NCBI RefSeq assembly: GCF_007995245.1
Contig: NZ_VCBA01000008.1
Location: 63,940 to 127,939 of the forward strand
Length of the DNA stretch: 64,000 nt
From: Tateyamaria sp. syn59
GTDB taxonomy: Bacteria > Pseudomonadota > Alphaproteobacteria > Rhodobacterales > Rhodobacteraceae
Direction: 5' to 3'
This document shows positions 1-10,383 of the stretch, piece after piece. The notes beneath the pieces were generated by a model. It made no database searches. It saw only the letters and a program-made list of their open reading frames with translations, and was not told where the DNA came from. Every line of letters begins with the position of its first letter. Positions within the stretch are counted from its first letter, which is position 1. The position numbers were made by a program, and so were the translations under genes.

Positions 1-858
1 TCCGGGCGCCTGACAGGCCGAGTGCGCGCCACAGCAGGCGCACTGGCCGCTGCTTTCGTCCTCGCGACCTTTACCGCCCCGGGCGCACAAGCGCAGGAGG
101 AGCCGATAGATGAGGTTGCTGCCGCAGCCGAGGTTGTGCTGGCCCACGTCATCACCGGCAATGACGACGTCGACGAGGTCGCAGAGGCGGGTTTGCGCGG
201 TCTATCGGACACCTTGTTTTTCCGCACCTCGGTCGAGCCTGCCGCACCCTTTGCGGTAGACCTTGAAATGGACGAGTTGGCGTTCTTTCCCGTCCTTTAC
301 TGGCCCATCACCCCCGACCAACCGACGCCGAGCCAGGAAGCCTATGCCAAACTGAACGACTACTTGCGGTCGGGTGGCTTGATCCTGTTCGACACGCGCG
401 ACGGCGACATCGCGGGCTTTGGCGCTGCCACCCCCAATGGCCGCAAGCTGCGTGACCTGGCCGCACCGCTCGACATTCCGGCCCTCGAACCCGTGCCGCG
501 TGATCACGTCCTGACCAGAACCTTTTATCTTTTACAGGACTTTCCCGGCCGCCATCAGGGCGGTGAGATCTGGGTCGAGGCCGCCCCGCCCGGAGCAGAG
601 CAGGTTGAGGGGATGCCCTTCCGCAACCTTAACGATGGCGTGACGCCCGTGGTGATCGGGGGCAATGACTGGGCCGCGGCTTGGGCTGTCACCTCGGCCG
701 GCCAAGCCATGCTGCCTGTCGGGCGCGGCTTTGGCGGTGAACGCCAGCGCGAATTGGCCTACCGCTTTGGCGTGAACCTTGTGATGCATGTGCTGACCGG
801 CAACTACAAAAGCGACCAGGTCCACGTGCCTGCCTTGCTGGATCGGTTGGGCCAATGA
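1..858 (+). CDS. DUF4159 domain protein, C-terminal part (5' end outside window)
   Basis: The reading frame is open from base 1, so this is the 3' part of a gene that begins upstream; the first in-frame GTG (22) is probably not the true start. A hydrophobic stretch near the beginning is followed by about 240 residues that resemble the DUF4159 domain (ThuA/glutamine-amidotransferase-like fold), with the segments 'ELAFFPVLYWPI' and 'GGLILFDTRDGD'. In Alphaproteobacteria this domain usually forms the C-terminus of a long membrane protein that also has a BatA-like N-terminus, in an operon with MoxR and DUF58 genes. The stop codon overlaps the next gene by four bases (ATGA), so the two are probably translated together. 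The function is unknown; an aerotolerance or envelope role is inferred from the family. Confidence 0.75.
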   Translation, partial: SGRLTGRVRATAGALAAAFVLATFTAPGAQAQEEPIDEVAAAAEVVLAHVITGNDDVDEVAEAGLRGLSDTLFFRTSVEPAAPFAVDLEMDELAFFPVLYWPITPDQPTPSQEAYAKLNDYLRSGGLILFDTRDGDIAGFGAATPNGRKLRDLAAPLDIPALEPVPRDHVLTRTFYLLQDFPGRHQGGEIWVEAAPPGAEQVEGMPFRNLNDGVTPVVIGGNDWAAAWAVTSAGQAMLPVGRGFGGERQRELAYRFGVNLVMHVLTGNYKSDQVHVPALLDRLGQ

Positions 859-2897
859 CCGGCACTGTCCTGTTCGACCCCCTGTTGCCGTGGCCGATAC
901 TGGCCGTTGTGGCCGCATTCGCTGTGGCCGGTGTTGCCCTGGCCCTGATCCGCGGCCTCAACGGATGGGCGTTGCGGGGCATGGCTGCGCTCGTGGTCCT
1001 GGCTGCGCTGGCGGGCCCGTCGCTGCAGCAGGAAGACCGGGCACCCCTGACAGACATCGTGATCCTGGCGGAGGATCAAAGCGCGAGCCAGCGTCTGAAC
1101 GACAGGCCTGACCAAACTACAAGCGCTGCCGACACGATTGAGACGGCGCTGACAGCCCGCGAGAACACCGAGGTTCGCCGGATCACTGTTCCGGATGGCG
1201 AAGAGGACGCGGGCACGCGGCTGATGAGCGCTCTGTCCGACGCGCTGGCCGAAGAGCCACGCGCGCGCATCGCCGGTCTGATCGCGCTCAGCGACGGGCG
1301 CGTGCACGACGCCGATCTGCCGCTGGACCTGCCCGCACCGCTTCATCTGCTGCTCAGCGGGCGCGACACGGATTGGGACCGCCGTCTCCTGGTCAAGAAT
1401 GCCCCCGCCTTCGCCATCATCGGCGAGCCGGTGACGCTGACGCTGCGGATCGAAGATATGGGCGCTGTCTCCGCAGGGACAGGTCTTGCCCCGCTCGACA
1501 TTTCGGTCGACGGTGCTGCGCCGCAGCGCTTTAACGTGGAGATCGGCGAGGACATCGAACTGCCCATCAGCCTGCCCCATGGTGGACGCAACGTGATCCA
1601 GTTCACCGTGCCCGAAGCGGACGGAGAGTTGACCGACCGCAACAACACAGCCCTCATCCAGATCAACGGCGTGCGTGACCGGCTCCGTGTGTTGCTGGTG
1701 TCGGGCGAGCCGCATGCCGGGGGCCGCACCTGGCGCAATCTGCTCAAGTCCGACAGTTCGGTTGACCTTGTCCACTTCACCATCCTGCGCCCGCCGGAAA
1801 AGCAGGACGGTGTGCCGGTGGGCGAGCTGTCCCTGATCGCCTTTCCTACCCGCGAACTGTTTCTGGAAAAGATCGACGATTTCGATCTGATCATCTTCGA
1901 CCGGTACAAGCGGCGCGGCATCTTGCCTGCGCTCTACCTCGACAACGTAGCGCGGTACATCCGTGATGGTGGCGCTGTGCTGGTTGCAGCCGGGCCGGAT
2001 TTTGCCAGTGCTGACAGCCTTTATCGTTCGCCCCTTGGCTCTGTGATGCCTGCGCAACCCTCGGCCCGGGTGCTTGAGGAATCCTATCGTCCCACTGTAT
2101 CCGAAGTTGGCCAGAAACACCCGGTCACCACCGGGCTGCCGAACGCGGGCGACTGGGGCCGCTGGTTGCGTCAGATCGAGGTGGACGCTCAGGCAGGACA
2201 TGTCGTGATGGAGGGCGTGGATGGCCGTCCGCTCCTGATCCTGGACCGCGTGGAAGAGGGGCGCGTGGCACTCCTTGCCTCGGACCATGCATGGTTGTGG
2301 AACCGCGGCTATGAAGGGGGTGGCCCGCAGCTTGAACTGCTCCGGCGTCTCGCCCACTGGATGATGAAGGAACCCGAGCTTGAAGAGGAGGCGCTGACCG
2401 CCACCGCCACAGGCCAATCCATGCGGATCGAGCGGCGCACACTGTCAGACACCGTACCGCCCGTCACCATCACCGATCCGTCCGGCAACGTGGTCGAGTT
2501 GGAGATGACAGACGCTGGACCGGGCCGCTTCGAGGCTATGTTCGAAGGCCCTGAAATCGGGCTCTATCGTTTGCAGAACGGCGATGTAGAATCCGTCATC
2601 GGCCTTGGACCCGCTGCGCCCAAGGAATTCGAGGCAACCATCGCGACAGGCGACGTACTGGCCCAAAGGGTCGAAAGCACCCGCGGCGGTGTGCTGCGCC
2701 TGGAAGAGGGCACGCCGCGCATCCGCACCGTCCGTGAAGGGCGACCTGCCGCCGGTCGTGGTTGGATCGGTATCACACCACGCGGCGCCTACGAGACGCA
2801 GGACGTGCGTCAGATGGGGCTTCTGCCACCTTGGCTTGTCCTGCTGCTGGCGTCTGGTTTCATCATCGGCGCTTGGTTGCGCGAGGGGCGGCGGTAA
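855..2897 (+). CDS. Conserved membrane protein of the moxR/DUF58/DUF4159 operon (VWA/glutamine-amidotransferase-like)
   Basis: A 680-residue protein with two predicted membrane helices at about residues 12-30 and 36-55, a large soluble region and one C-terminal helix (about 655-674) followed by a short basic tail. This is the usual plan of the last gene in alphaproteobacterial BatA-like operons: a degenerate von Willebrand-like part (about 70-170), a beta-sandwich part (about 180-270) and a Rossmann-like glutamine-amidotransferase-like part (about 275-500). I see no catalytic triad, so it is more likely a binding or scaffold protein than an enzyme. It overlaps the DUF4159 gene by ATGA. Its exact function is unknown. 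Confidence 0.7.
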   Translation: MTGTVLFDPLLPWPILAVVAAFAVAGVALALIRGLNGWALRGMAALVVLAALAGPSLQQEDRAPLTDIVILAEDQSASQRLNDRPDQTTSAADTIETALTARENTEVRRITVPDGEEDAGTRLMSALSDALAEEPRARIAGLIALSDGRVHDADLPLDLPAPLHLLLSGRDTDWDRRLLVKNAPAFAIIGEPVTLTLRIEDMGAVSAGTGLAPLDISVDGAAPQRFNVEIGEDIELPISLPHGGRNVIQFTVPEADGELTDRNNTALIQINGVRDRLRVLLVSGEPHAGGRTWRNLLKSDSSVDLVHFTILRPPEKQDGVPVGELSLIAFPTRELFLEKIDDFDLIIFDRYKRRGILPALYLDNVARYIRDGGAVLVAAGPDFASADSLYRSPLGSVMPAQPSARVLEESYRPTVSEVGQKHPVTTGLPNAGDWGRWLRQIEVDAQAGHVVMEGVDGRPLLILDRVEEGRVALLASDHAWLWNRGYEGGGPQLELLRRLAHWMMKEPELEEEALTATATGQSMRIERRTLSDTVPPVTITDPSGNVVELEMTDAGPGRFEAMFEGPEIGLYRLQNGDVESVIGLGPAAPKEFEATIATGDVLAQRVESTRGGVLRLEEGTPRIRTVREGRPAAGRGWIGITPRGAYETQDVRQMGLLPPWLVLLLASGFIIGAWLREGRR

Positions 2898-2902
2898 TCC
2901 GG

Positions 2903-4852
2903 CTAGGGCTGAACCCGGATGGCTGAGCGGGTCGCATGACCCATCGCGTCGATCACTGCAATATCGGAAAAACCCGGCGCCAATGTGCCGATGTCCACTT
3001 CGCGCCGCGCGGCACCTGTCGTGACCACGGCACCATTGACCAGAACCGTCAGCGGCAAGGTGCCGCCCGCCACCTTTACCACCGTTTCCGCCTGCGCCAG
3101 CACGGCGCCATCCGGGGGGAAGACCATTTTTGGGTGGGAAGCATCGTCAACATCACCGAACCGGCGCAGATTGGGCGGTAAATCAGCCGTGCTCAGAAGC
3201 AGGGTGTCAGGAGGTGGCGGCGATGCAGGGGTGAGTTGATGTTTGAGCCTGCCAAACGCCTCGAACAAGACGGGAGCGGCATCCGCACCCCCGAAGGCGC
3301 CCGGCACCGGCGTGCCATCAGGTCGCCCCATCCAAACGCCGATCACATGTTGCCCATCATAACCGATGGCCCAGGCATCACGGTGTCCATAAGATGTCCC
3401 CGTCTTGTAGGCGAGACCGGCTGGCGCCCCCGGTGGCGGTGCGATCCCACGTAAGATGTCGCCGACCTGCCAAGCTGCGCGCGGCGCGATCAAAGGCGTG
3501 TCAGGCGCAGCGAGGTGGCCGTAGACTTGCACCAAATCTTCGAGGCTGAGACCGACGCCGCCAAGGGCCACAGCCAGCCCCGCCTGTCCACCCGGCAGCT
3601 TCGGATCAGCACCAAACGCGCGCAAGGCTGCCATCAACCGCTCAGGACCAAGCGCGTCCGTCAGGGCCACCGGCGGAATGTTCAGCGATAGCCTGAGCGC
3701 CTGTCGCGCCGTGACGTCGCCGCGAAACATGCCGTCGAAGTTCTGCGGAGCATAGGATCCGAAACGCGTGGGCCGGTCGGAAAAGACCGTTTCCGGATGC
3801 GCCAAGCCGCGATCAAAAGCCAGCGCATAGATGATCGGTTTCAAAGTTGATCCTGGGCTGCGCTTTGCCCGCGTCATGTCAATGAAACCGGGACTACCAT
3901 TGGCATCCGTATATTCAGGCGAGCCAACGCGCGCGATGATCTGTCCGCTTTGGTGATCCAACACCATGATCGCCAGCGAAGTACCCCGCGCCATATGCAG
4001 GCTGTGAAGCGTCGCAAGCCGCGCCATGCTGCGCTGCACCTTCGCCGAAAGGGGTGTTTCGAAGCGCGGCACATCAGGTTGCGCCACGCGCAGCGCGTCC
4101 GCTTCATGCGGTGCCAGCCTGGGCAGTGGGCGTGCCTTGGTGGGGACCGGCGTACGCGACGGCTTAGCACCGACGCGGGCAAGGACCCGGTCTCGTGCAG
4201 CACGCGCGGCGTGCGCGTGCCGGTCAGGACGCCGCGCTTCGGGCGACTGCGGCAGTGCTACCAGAAGGGCTGCTTCGGCTTCGGTCAGGCGGTGGGGCTC
4301 CTTACCGAGCCAGGTGAAGGTCGCACTGCGCACCCCCTCGATCCGACCACCATAGGGGGCATGCTGCAGATATAGATGCAGGATGTCGTCCTTGCTCATC
4401 TGCCGTTCCAGCGCCCAGGCCACCCGCATTTGCCGCAGCTTGCCACGCACAGAGCCTGTGCCGGAGTTCTCCAGAATCCGCGCCACCTGCATCGTGAGTG
4501 TCGAGCCGCCAGACACGACCCGCCCTGCCCGCACGGCCTGCGCCACGGCCCGCAGCATCGCGCGGCCATCGACACCATTGTGCCGGTAGAACCGCTTATC
4601 CTCGTACGCGATCAGCATCTGGGTGAGCAGCGGATCAACCCCGCCATGTGGCACGGCCAAACGAATGCGCCCGTCTTCGACAGCAAAGGCGCGCATAAGC
4701 TGGCCATCGCGGTCGAGCATCTCCACCGATGTCTCTGCCAAGGTTGCCGGGATAACGGTGCGGTCAACCCAGTCGTCCCAAGCCTCATGCAGGCTGGCCG
4801 CAGCGAGCATCAGGATCGCTAAGGCAAAAAGCAGGCGGTGCGGCCGTTTCAT
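2903..4852 (-). CDS. pbpC: Penicillin-binding protein 1C (bifunctional glycosyltransferase/transpeptidase)
   Basis: A 649-residue class A penicillin-binding protein. An N-terminal membrane anchor (about 7-24) precedes a glycosyltransferase family 51 domain with the catalytic-Glu motif 'EDKRFYRH' (Glu84). The transpeptidase domain follows, with the SxxK motif at Ser335-Lys338, SxN at Ser389-Asn391 and KTGTS at 483-487. The C-terminal 85 residues or so look like the BiPBP_C domain typical of PBP1C. It polymerises and possibly cross-links peptidoglycan in the periplasm. Its start overlaps the stop of the upstream alpha-2-macroglobulin gene (ATGA). This pairing of pbpC with a bacterial alpha-2-macroglobulin is well known (yfhM-pbpC). 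It converges with the membrane-protein gene ending at 2897, only 5 bp away. Confidence 0.95.
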   Translation of the reverse strand: MKRPHRLLFALAILMLAAASLHEAWDDWVDRTVIPATLAETSVEMLDRDGQLMRAFAVEDGRIRLAVPHGGVDPLLTQMLIAYEDKRFYRHNGVDGRAMLRAVAQAVRAGRVVSGGSTLTMQVARILENSGTGSVRGKLRQMRVAWALERQMSKDDILHLYLQHAPYGGRIEGVRSATFTWLGKEPHRLTEAEAALLVALPQSPEARRPDRHAHAARAARDRVLARVGAKPSRTPVPTKARPLPRLAPHEADALRVAQPDVPRFETPLSAKVQRSMARLATLHSLHMARGTSLAIMVLDHQSGQIIARVGSPEYTDANGSPGFIDMTRAKRSPGSTLKPIIYALAFDRGLAHPETVFSDRPTRFGSYAPQNFDGMFRGDVTARQALRLSLNIPPVALTDALGPERLMAALRAFGADPKLPGGQAGLAVALGGVGLSLEDLVQVYGHLAAPDTPLIAPRAAWQVGDILRGIAPPPGAPAGLAYKTGTSYGHRDAWAIGYDGQHVIGVWMGRPDGTPVPGAFGGADAAPVLFEAFGRLKHQLTPASPPPPDTLLLSTADLPPNLRRFGDVDDASHPKMVFPPDGAVLAQAETVVKVAGGTLPLTVLVNGAVVTTGAARREVDIGTLAPGFSDIAVIDAMGHATRSAIRVQP

Positions 4853-7800
4853 TCTATGACCATGGTACGACCGGTCTCGGTAACCGCCCGGTATTCGGCG
4901 CGGTACATATCCTCAACCAGCGCTGCCGGGTGATGGAATTCACCCGGGCTCACGGCACGGGCAATATAGGCAAGACGGAACGCAGACGACCCCGTATGGT
5001 TAACTGCCGCAAGGAAGCGATCCGACCGGAACTCCGCATGTTCTGTATTGGCCGTGTTCAGCCAATCAAGGCCTGACACATCGCCCGAGCGGATGAGGTT
5101 CGGGTTGTCGATCTCAATCCCGGCGGGCAGCGGGTCGTCCACCATCAGGCGCGCGCCAACCTCTTCGAATGGCGTGACGGTCAACACGATCACCCGGCGT
5201 TCGCCGATGCTCCAGGGCCCTTGCACCGGGACGCCCTCAAGGCTGTAAGCGGCGCGTGCGATGCTGTAGCCGTAACCGCCCGCTTCGGGCGGCGTGATCG
5301 GAACACCGTAGGTTGTCAGTGTTACATCTTGCGCCACGTCCGAAATGTTGCGAATGGTCGAGGCTGCATCGCCAGCCACCTGGCTTTGCACCACGGGCCC
5401 TGACGCAGGCACTTCGTCAACAGACAACACTGGCGCGCCCACACCGCTGCGCAGCGCTTGCGCCGCCATCAAGACCTGTGCCGCCTCTTGTGTGGAAAAG
5501 GTGCCGCCGCTTGCTGTGATTGAGCCGGCCAGTCGGGACTGGTCGATACGCGTGCTGCCTGCCTCGACAGCGAGGTGCAAAAGCCCTGCGGCATCACGCA
5601 AAGGCGTGCCATAGTCCGCGCGCATGGTCGATGCCTCCCCACCGGAGCGTATGGTCATCGCTTCGGCCAGACCAAACAAGCGGTCTGCGCGCGTCTGCTC
5701 ACCATAGCTGGCCAGTGCTGCGCCCAATTGGGCGCGGGCGAGAGGCGTGGACAGCGCTTCGGCCTTCGTGTCGGCATAATAGCGCAGGTCACCGATGGCC
5801 GCAGACCCCGCGCGCGCCAGCACCATCAGGGCATAGGCGATGTCCTGCCCCCCGTCGTCGAAGTCCGGCGCGTAGTTGATCCGGTTGCGCAGGTTGTCCA
5901 GCGCTAGGCGCAGGGCGCGCTCGGGCACGTCATGCCCCTGCTCTCGCGCGCGCAACAGGAAGTCTGTAACATAAGCGTCCAGCCAGAAATCCCCCGACTG
6001 CGCCCGCCACAAACCAAAGGCGCCATTGCTGGCCTGCCGCGTCAGGACGCGCGCAATTGCCCCGTCGATCCGGCTGTCGATGTCCGTCAGTCCCGCCGCC
6101 TGCGCTGTCTGTGGGACGTAAAGCAGCGGAAGGGCCGCCGAGGTGATCTGCTCCGTACAGCCATAGGGATAGCGGTCAAGCTGCCGCAGCAGGCCCGGCA
6201 TGTCGAACCGGGCAAGCGGCCCTGCTGCCAATGAGGCGCGCGCGCTGCCGGGGCGGAGGTTGGCAAAAACATTGTCGTCAAAGGTCAGAGCCTCGCCCGT
6301 CGCCAGCGACAGGCGTCGCGTGGTGGCGATGACGGGATCGTTGGACCGGACGCCAAGTGTCAGGCTCTTCTTCAGTACGGTTCCGTCCGGTGTCGTGAGT
6401 GCGACGTCGATCTTGTGATCGCCCAGCTGCTCCGCCGTGAGCGGCAAGGCGACGCGCACGGTGCCACCTTCCCCAATTGTTATCGTTTCTGGCGCGTCGC
6501 CAAGGGCAAGACCCGTGGCCGTGACCGAAAGGGGCATGTCACCTGACGCACCGGCGGCATGCACAAACTCAAGCCGCAGGCGGCTGTTGTCCCCCGGCGC
6601 GAGGAAGCGCGGGAGGGCCGCGCTGATCACCACCGGATCGCGCGCAACGAGGTCCGTTTTAGCCTGCCCAACGGCCTGATCGGACCACGCAACAGCCATC
6701 AATCTGATCGTGCCGTTGAAAGCGGGACGTGGGACGGTCACACGAGCCACTCCGTTTTCATCGACGGCAACAGGACCGAAAAATGCAGCCATCACAGCCT
6801 CGGTTGGCGGTGGCCCCTGGCGCTGCATGGCGTTGCCCGCATCACCGCCAGAACGCACCGATCCCAGCGCGCCGCTTTGCCCATCAATCAGGCGGCCATA
6901 GACGTCGCGCAGATCGACACCAAGGCGCCGCTGACCGAAATAGTGATCTTGGGGATTGGGTGGCTCGAACCCCGTCAGGTTGAGGATACCGACATCCACG
7001 GCGGCCAGCGTGACATGACCTGCGGCACCGTCCAGACCATCCACAAGGACGACGACTTCGGTCTCACCTGGCTGACCATCCGTTTCACGTGGCGCGTCGA
7101 TGGACACCGACAGCGCCTTTTCCGCCGGGTCGATGGCCGCATGCGCAAGGCCCAGAACACGGGCGGGCTCTGGCCCGCTGGCCATGCTGCCGCGCAAGAC
7201 AGAAGCGGTGACATAGGCACCCGTCCCCCAGGCATCCGTCACCTGCAACGGGATCACCGTTTCGCCTGCTGTCACCGGCAGCGCCTGACGCGAGATCACG
7301 TGGCCCGATAAGACAGAGATCAGCGCGACGCCGTCATAGGGCGGCGTGATGCGCAGTTGCGCCGTGTCACCCACCGCATAGCGTGCGGCGTCCAGCGACA
7401 GGCCCAGACGGTCAGGGGTATCAATGCTGTCCGATGCACCGTACCAACCGGCCGCAAAGCTGACAGAGCTTGCGGTATACGCGCCGTCGGTGCTTTCGAT
7501 GACCAGTTCGTAATCGCCCCACTCCGTTGGGCTGCTGAGAGCAATGGGGTCGGTGCCGAGCACGGCAGTGCCCTGTCCGACGCGGATGCGGCGTGTGACG
7601 GGTTCCCACTTCCAGTTGCCATAAAGCTGATACCACTGATACCGCGTCTCGATCCGATTGACGGTCCATGTGACAGGCAGGTCGCCGGGGGCGCCGACAG
7701 CGATGGCCTCGAACTCTGCCGTAGTGCCTTCGGGCAGGACGTCGTCAAAGGCCGGTTTGATGCCGATCACGGGCCCCTGTGGCGCGATAGGCCGCGTTAG

Positions 7801-10236
7801 GCTGCGTTCAACCGGACGCCCGCCGCTGTCAGAGACGCGGACGGTTGCGACGGCTTCCAACAGCACATCTCCGGCCACAACCTCGGGCCAGGGCAGCGAC
7901 AGGCGGAACTGGCCTGCCGCATCGGTACGCCCACCCTGGACATAGCGGCGCTTTGGAGAGAAGGCCGCGTCGTGGCGCCCGAATTGATAGCCTCGATGAT
8001 CCGCAATCGCAGTGCGGCGCAGCAGTTGAATGTCCCCTTCAACAGCGAGGTTCGCGCCCGGCGCACCAAAAAGGTACTGGGCATCCACGTCCACAACGGC
8101 AGGCGCGCGTAAAGTGAGGGGCTCGTCTGCTGCGTTCAGGGTCACGTCGATGCGGTCGGGGATGAAATCTTCGACCAGCACGGTCCGGGTGGCAAGCGGC
8201 GGCGCGTCCACATCACCCTTGACCTCGATCCGCCATGTCCCGCGCGGGACCGCTTGGCCCAGCGGCAAGGCCAGCACATGCCCGCCGCTTTGGCCCTGAG
8301 CACTGACGGTGCGGCTGTATTCAACCCCATCCGGGCGGCTGAGGATAACGGTCAGAGGCAGCCCTGTAATCGCCTGCGCCCGCGCATGGCGTGCCAACGC
8401 GGTCAGGTGGATCGTGGCACCGGGCCGATAGGCCCCGCGATCGGTCGTCACAAACAGGTCGATGGGCGGCGCGGGCGGGCGCCCTTCCACCCCGCGGTCA
8501 GACAGGTCAAAAGCGGCGTCCGTCAGCGGCAGGAAAACGAAATCATCCTCCATTTCGACCTGGATCATGGCCGGGCGGGCCGAACCGCGTCCGCGGGTCA
8601 GGCCGGCATCGAACTGAACAAACCCCTCGGCATCGGTCTGCGCCGTGCCCAAGATAGCATTCGTCTGAGAGACAAGATGCACAGTGGCCCCTTCAACCGC
8701 GCCCGCATCGCCGAGCGCACGGACAGAGGCGGTCAACCCATCATTGCCCTGCCAGGTGGACAGACCCAGGTCCGACAGCACGAACCATTGGGTGGCCGCA
8801 GCCACATCAAACGAATCTCGCCCCGGCTCGCGCGCCGACAAGACGTAAACACCTGGCGGTTGATCGGCCAAAGCCTCCTCCAGCGGCAGCCGCGTGCGCA
8901 TTTCAGTATTCAGTTCGTTCTGAACCTCGCCCGTGCCGCGCCAGATCTCCTCTGCGATGTCGCCCGTGAACTCGGCCATCTGCCACTGCGACAGCGGACG
9001 GGCGAAGAAGTTGCGCCGCATCGACTGGACGAGATTGCGGTCGCTCACGCGGCTCAGGACCAACTCAACCTCGGTCACATTGACCGTCTCAATGGGAATG
9101 CTGGGCCCGGAGCCGCGCGGCAGAACATATCCACGGCCGGGAAAGCGTACTACGGGCGCGCGGTCGCGGACATACAGGTCGAGCGTCACATCCTTGGCCA
9201 GCACTTCACCGCTTTCAGCGGGCAGGCCCGAACGGAAGGTCACCGCATACCGCGCGCCATGCGCAACGCCATCAATGCACAGATCACGCCCGTCCGCCGC
9301 AACGACAAGACCCGGCGTCGCGGTCCGCACGAAGGGTTCATAGTCGATCCCCGCTTGCACCAGCGGCTCAGAAAAGGTGGCACAGATCCGAGGCGCGGCG
9401 CTGTCATTGTCGACCTGATGCTCAACAATGCGGAAGCCGTATTTGCCGATGGCCTCATCCAACGCCCTGTTAATGTCATCGCGCCGCTGAATGGACTGGG
9501 CAAGGCGCAGCGCGTCAATCATGTCCCGGCCACGGTTGTTGCGTTCCAGCGCTTGCGCCAGGGTTTGCAGAGCGCTGACTTGCCCGCCCGCCGTGTCGGC
9601 CCGCAAATAGCCGTTCAGGGCGGCGGGCACCGCCTCTCGCAGAGCGCGGCGCCGTTCGGACGCAGATGCGTTTTCGTCCAAGGTCATCGCGATATCGGCA
9701 TAGCGTACCCACAGATCCGGGGCATCCGTCAGCGCCACGGCAGAACCTGCCCAACGCAGGGCAGCGGCACGATCCCCCCTGTCCATCGCGCGCTGGGACG
9801 CCGCCAGCAGCGCATCCACCGAATTCCCGGCCAAAGCAAATCGAAGGCCGATATCCGTCGCAAGGTCGCGCGCCGCAGCGACATCGCCATCCTGCGAATC
9901 CAGCGCCTCGGCCCGCTGCTGTGCCGCTGAGCGTAGCCCAGCTGCAATTGGAATGCGGGTGGCCGAACGTGCGCCGACATATGGTTGCCGATCCGTTATC
10001 TCGGATTTGGGAAAGCATGCGTTCGACCGATCGTTGAAGGTAAAGGCCACGCAGGCATCGTCGGCACTGCACGCTCGGACGCAGGCCTCGAACGTTGTGT
10101 CGAACAGCGCGGTGCGGTCCGCGCCAAAGAAATCCACATCGCGTGTCACAACATAGCGGTGGTCGGGGACCGCGCCCTGCCCCCAGGCCGCAAAGGCCCA
10201 CAGCACAGTACAGAGGGCAAAGATCATGTGGCGCAT
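4849..10236 (-). CDS. Alpha-2-macroglobulin family protein with N-terminal PAN/apple domain
   Basis: A 1795-residue exported protein. Residues 1-19 form a signal peptide. About residues 25-95 look like a PAN/apple module with regularly spaced cysteines ('CVRACSADDACVAF'). The rest matches the bacterial alpha-2-macroglobulin (YfhM-type) layout of repeated MG domains, bait-like region and thioester domain. The thioester motif CxEQ is intact as CTEQ, with Cys1360 inside 'YPYGCTEQ'. Such proteins are thought to trap attacking proteases covalently in the periplasm, while the PBP1C partner repairs the wall. The start at 10236 is supported by GGGAGG six bases upstream. No lipobox Cys follows the signal peptide, so it looks secreted or periplasmic rather than lipid-anchored, unlike E. 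coli YfhM. Confidence 0.92.
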   Translation of the reverse strand: MRHMIFALCTVLWAFAAWGQGAVPDHRYVVTRDVDFFGADRTALFDTTFEACVRACSADDACVAFTFNDRSNACFPKSEITDRQPYVGARSATRIPIAAGLRSAAQQRAEALDSQDGDVAAARDLATDIGLRFALAGNSVDALLAASQRAMDRGDRAAALRWAGSAVALTDAPDLWVRYADIAMTLDENASASERRRALREAVPAALNGYLRADTAGGQVSALQTLAQALERNNRGRDMIDALRLAQSIQRRDDINRALDEAIGKYGFRIVEHQVDNDSAAPRICATFSEPLVQAGIDYEPFVRTATPGLVVAADGRDLCIDGVAHGARYAVTFRSGLPAESGEVLAKDVTLDLYVRDRAPVVRFPGRGYVLPRGSGPSIPIETVNVTEVELVLSRVSDRNLVQSMRRNFFARPLSQWQMAEFTGDIAEEIWRGTGEVQNELNTEMRTRLPLEEALADQPPGVYVLSAREPGRDSFDVAAATQWFVLSDLGLSTWQGNDGLTASVRALGDAGAVEGATVHLVSQTNAILGTAQTDAEGFVQFDAGLTRGRGSARPAMIQVEMEDDFVFLPLTDAAFDLSDRGVEGRPPAPPIDLFVTTDRGAYRPGATIHLTALARHARAQAITGLPLTVILSRPDGVEYSRTVSAQGQSGGHVLALPLGQAVPRGTWRIEVKGDVDAPPLATRTVLVEDFIPDRIDVTLNAADEPLTLRAPAVVDVDAQYLFGAPGANLAVEGDIQLLRRTAIADHRGYQFGRHDAAFSPKRRYVQGGRTDAAGQFRLSLPWPEVVAGDVLLEAVATVRVSDSGGRPVERSLTRPIAPQGPVIGIKPAFDDVLPEGTTAEFEAIAVGAPGDLPVTWTVNRIETRYQWYQLYGNWKWEPVTRRIRVGQGTAVLGTDPIALSSPTEWGDYELVIESTDGAYTASSVSFAAGWYGASDSIDTPDRLGLSLDAARYAVGDTAQLRITPPYDGVALISVLSGHVISRQALPVTAGETVIPLQVTDAWGTGAYVTASVLRGSMASGPEPARVLGLAHAAIDPAEKALSVSIDAPRETDGQPGETEVVVLVDGLDGAAGHVTLAAVDVGILNLTGFEPPNPQDHYFGQRRLGVDLRDVYGRLIDGQSGALGSVRSGGDAGNAMQRQGPPPTEAVMAAFFGPVAVDENGVARVTVPRPAFNGTIRLMAVAWSDQAVGQAKTDLVARDPVVISAALPRFLAPGDNSRLRLEFVHAAGASGDMPLSVTATGLALGDAPETITIGEGGTVRVALPLTAEQLGDHKIDVALTTPDGTVLKKSLTLGVRSNDPVIATTRRLSLATGEALTFDDNVFANLRPGSARASLAAGPLARFDMPGLLRQLDRYPYGCTEQITSAALPLLYVPQTAQAAGLTDIDSRIDGAIARVLTRQASNGAFGLWRAQSGDFWLDAYVTDFLLRAREQGHDVPERALRLALDNLRNRINYAPDFDDGGQDIAYALMVLARAGSAAIGDLRYYADTKAEALSTPLARAQLGAALASYGEQTRADRLFGLAEAMTIRSGGEASTMRADYGTPLRDAAGLLHLAVEAGSTRIDQSRLAGSITASGGTFSTQEAAQVLMAAQALRSGVGAPVLSVDEVPASGPVVQSQVAGDAASTIRNISDVAQDVTLTTYGVPITPPEAGGYGYSIARAAYSLEGVPVQGPWSIGERRVIVLTVTPFEEVGARLMVDDPLPAGIEIDNPNLIRSGDVSGLDWLNTANTEHAEFRSDRFLAAVNHTGSSAFRLAYIARAVSPGEFHHPAALVEDMYRAEYRAVTETGRTMVIE

Positions 10237-10383
10237 GGCGCACCTCCCGCAAACAACTTGGGTCCTGTAAGGCTAGCCTGCCACGCGCGCGACGGCACGC
10301 GCAACGCTTTCGCCACGGGGTTAAGGCGTTCTTCATTGTCGCTGTGAAATACCAAGACGGCGTAGTCGAGGCGGAGGGCAGGC

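Noticed and set aside
804-2417. Long minus-strand ORF (537 codons) opposite the membrane-protein gene
   Set aside because: It is antisense to a clear protein gene; its product has no recognisable domain and an unusual His/Gln/Arg-rich composition typical of shadow frames in GC-rich DNA.
8254-9930. Long plus-strand ORF (558 codons) opposite the alpha-2-macroglobulin gene
   Set aside because: It is a shadow of the strongly supported A2M frame and shows no domain or ribosome-binding site.
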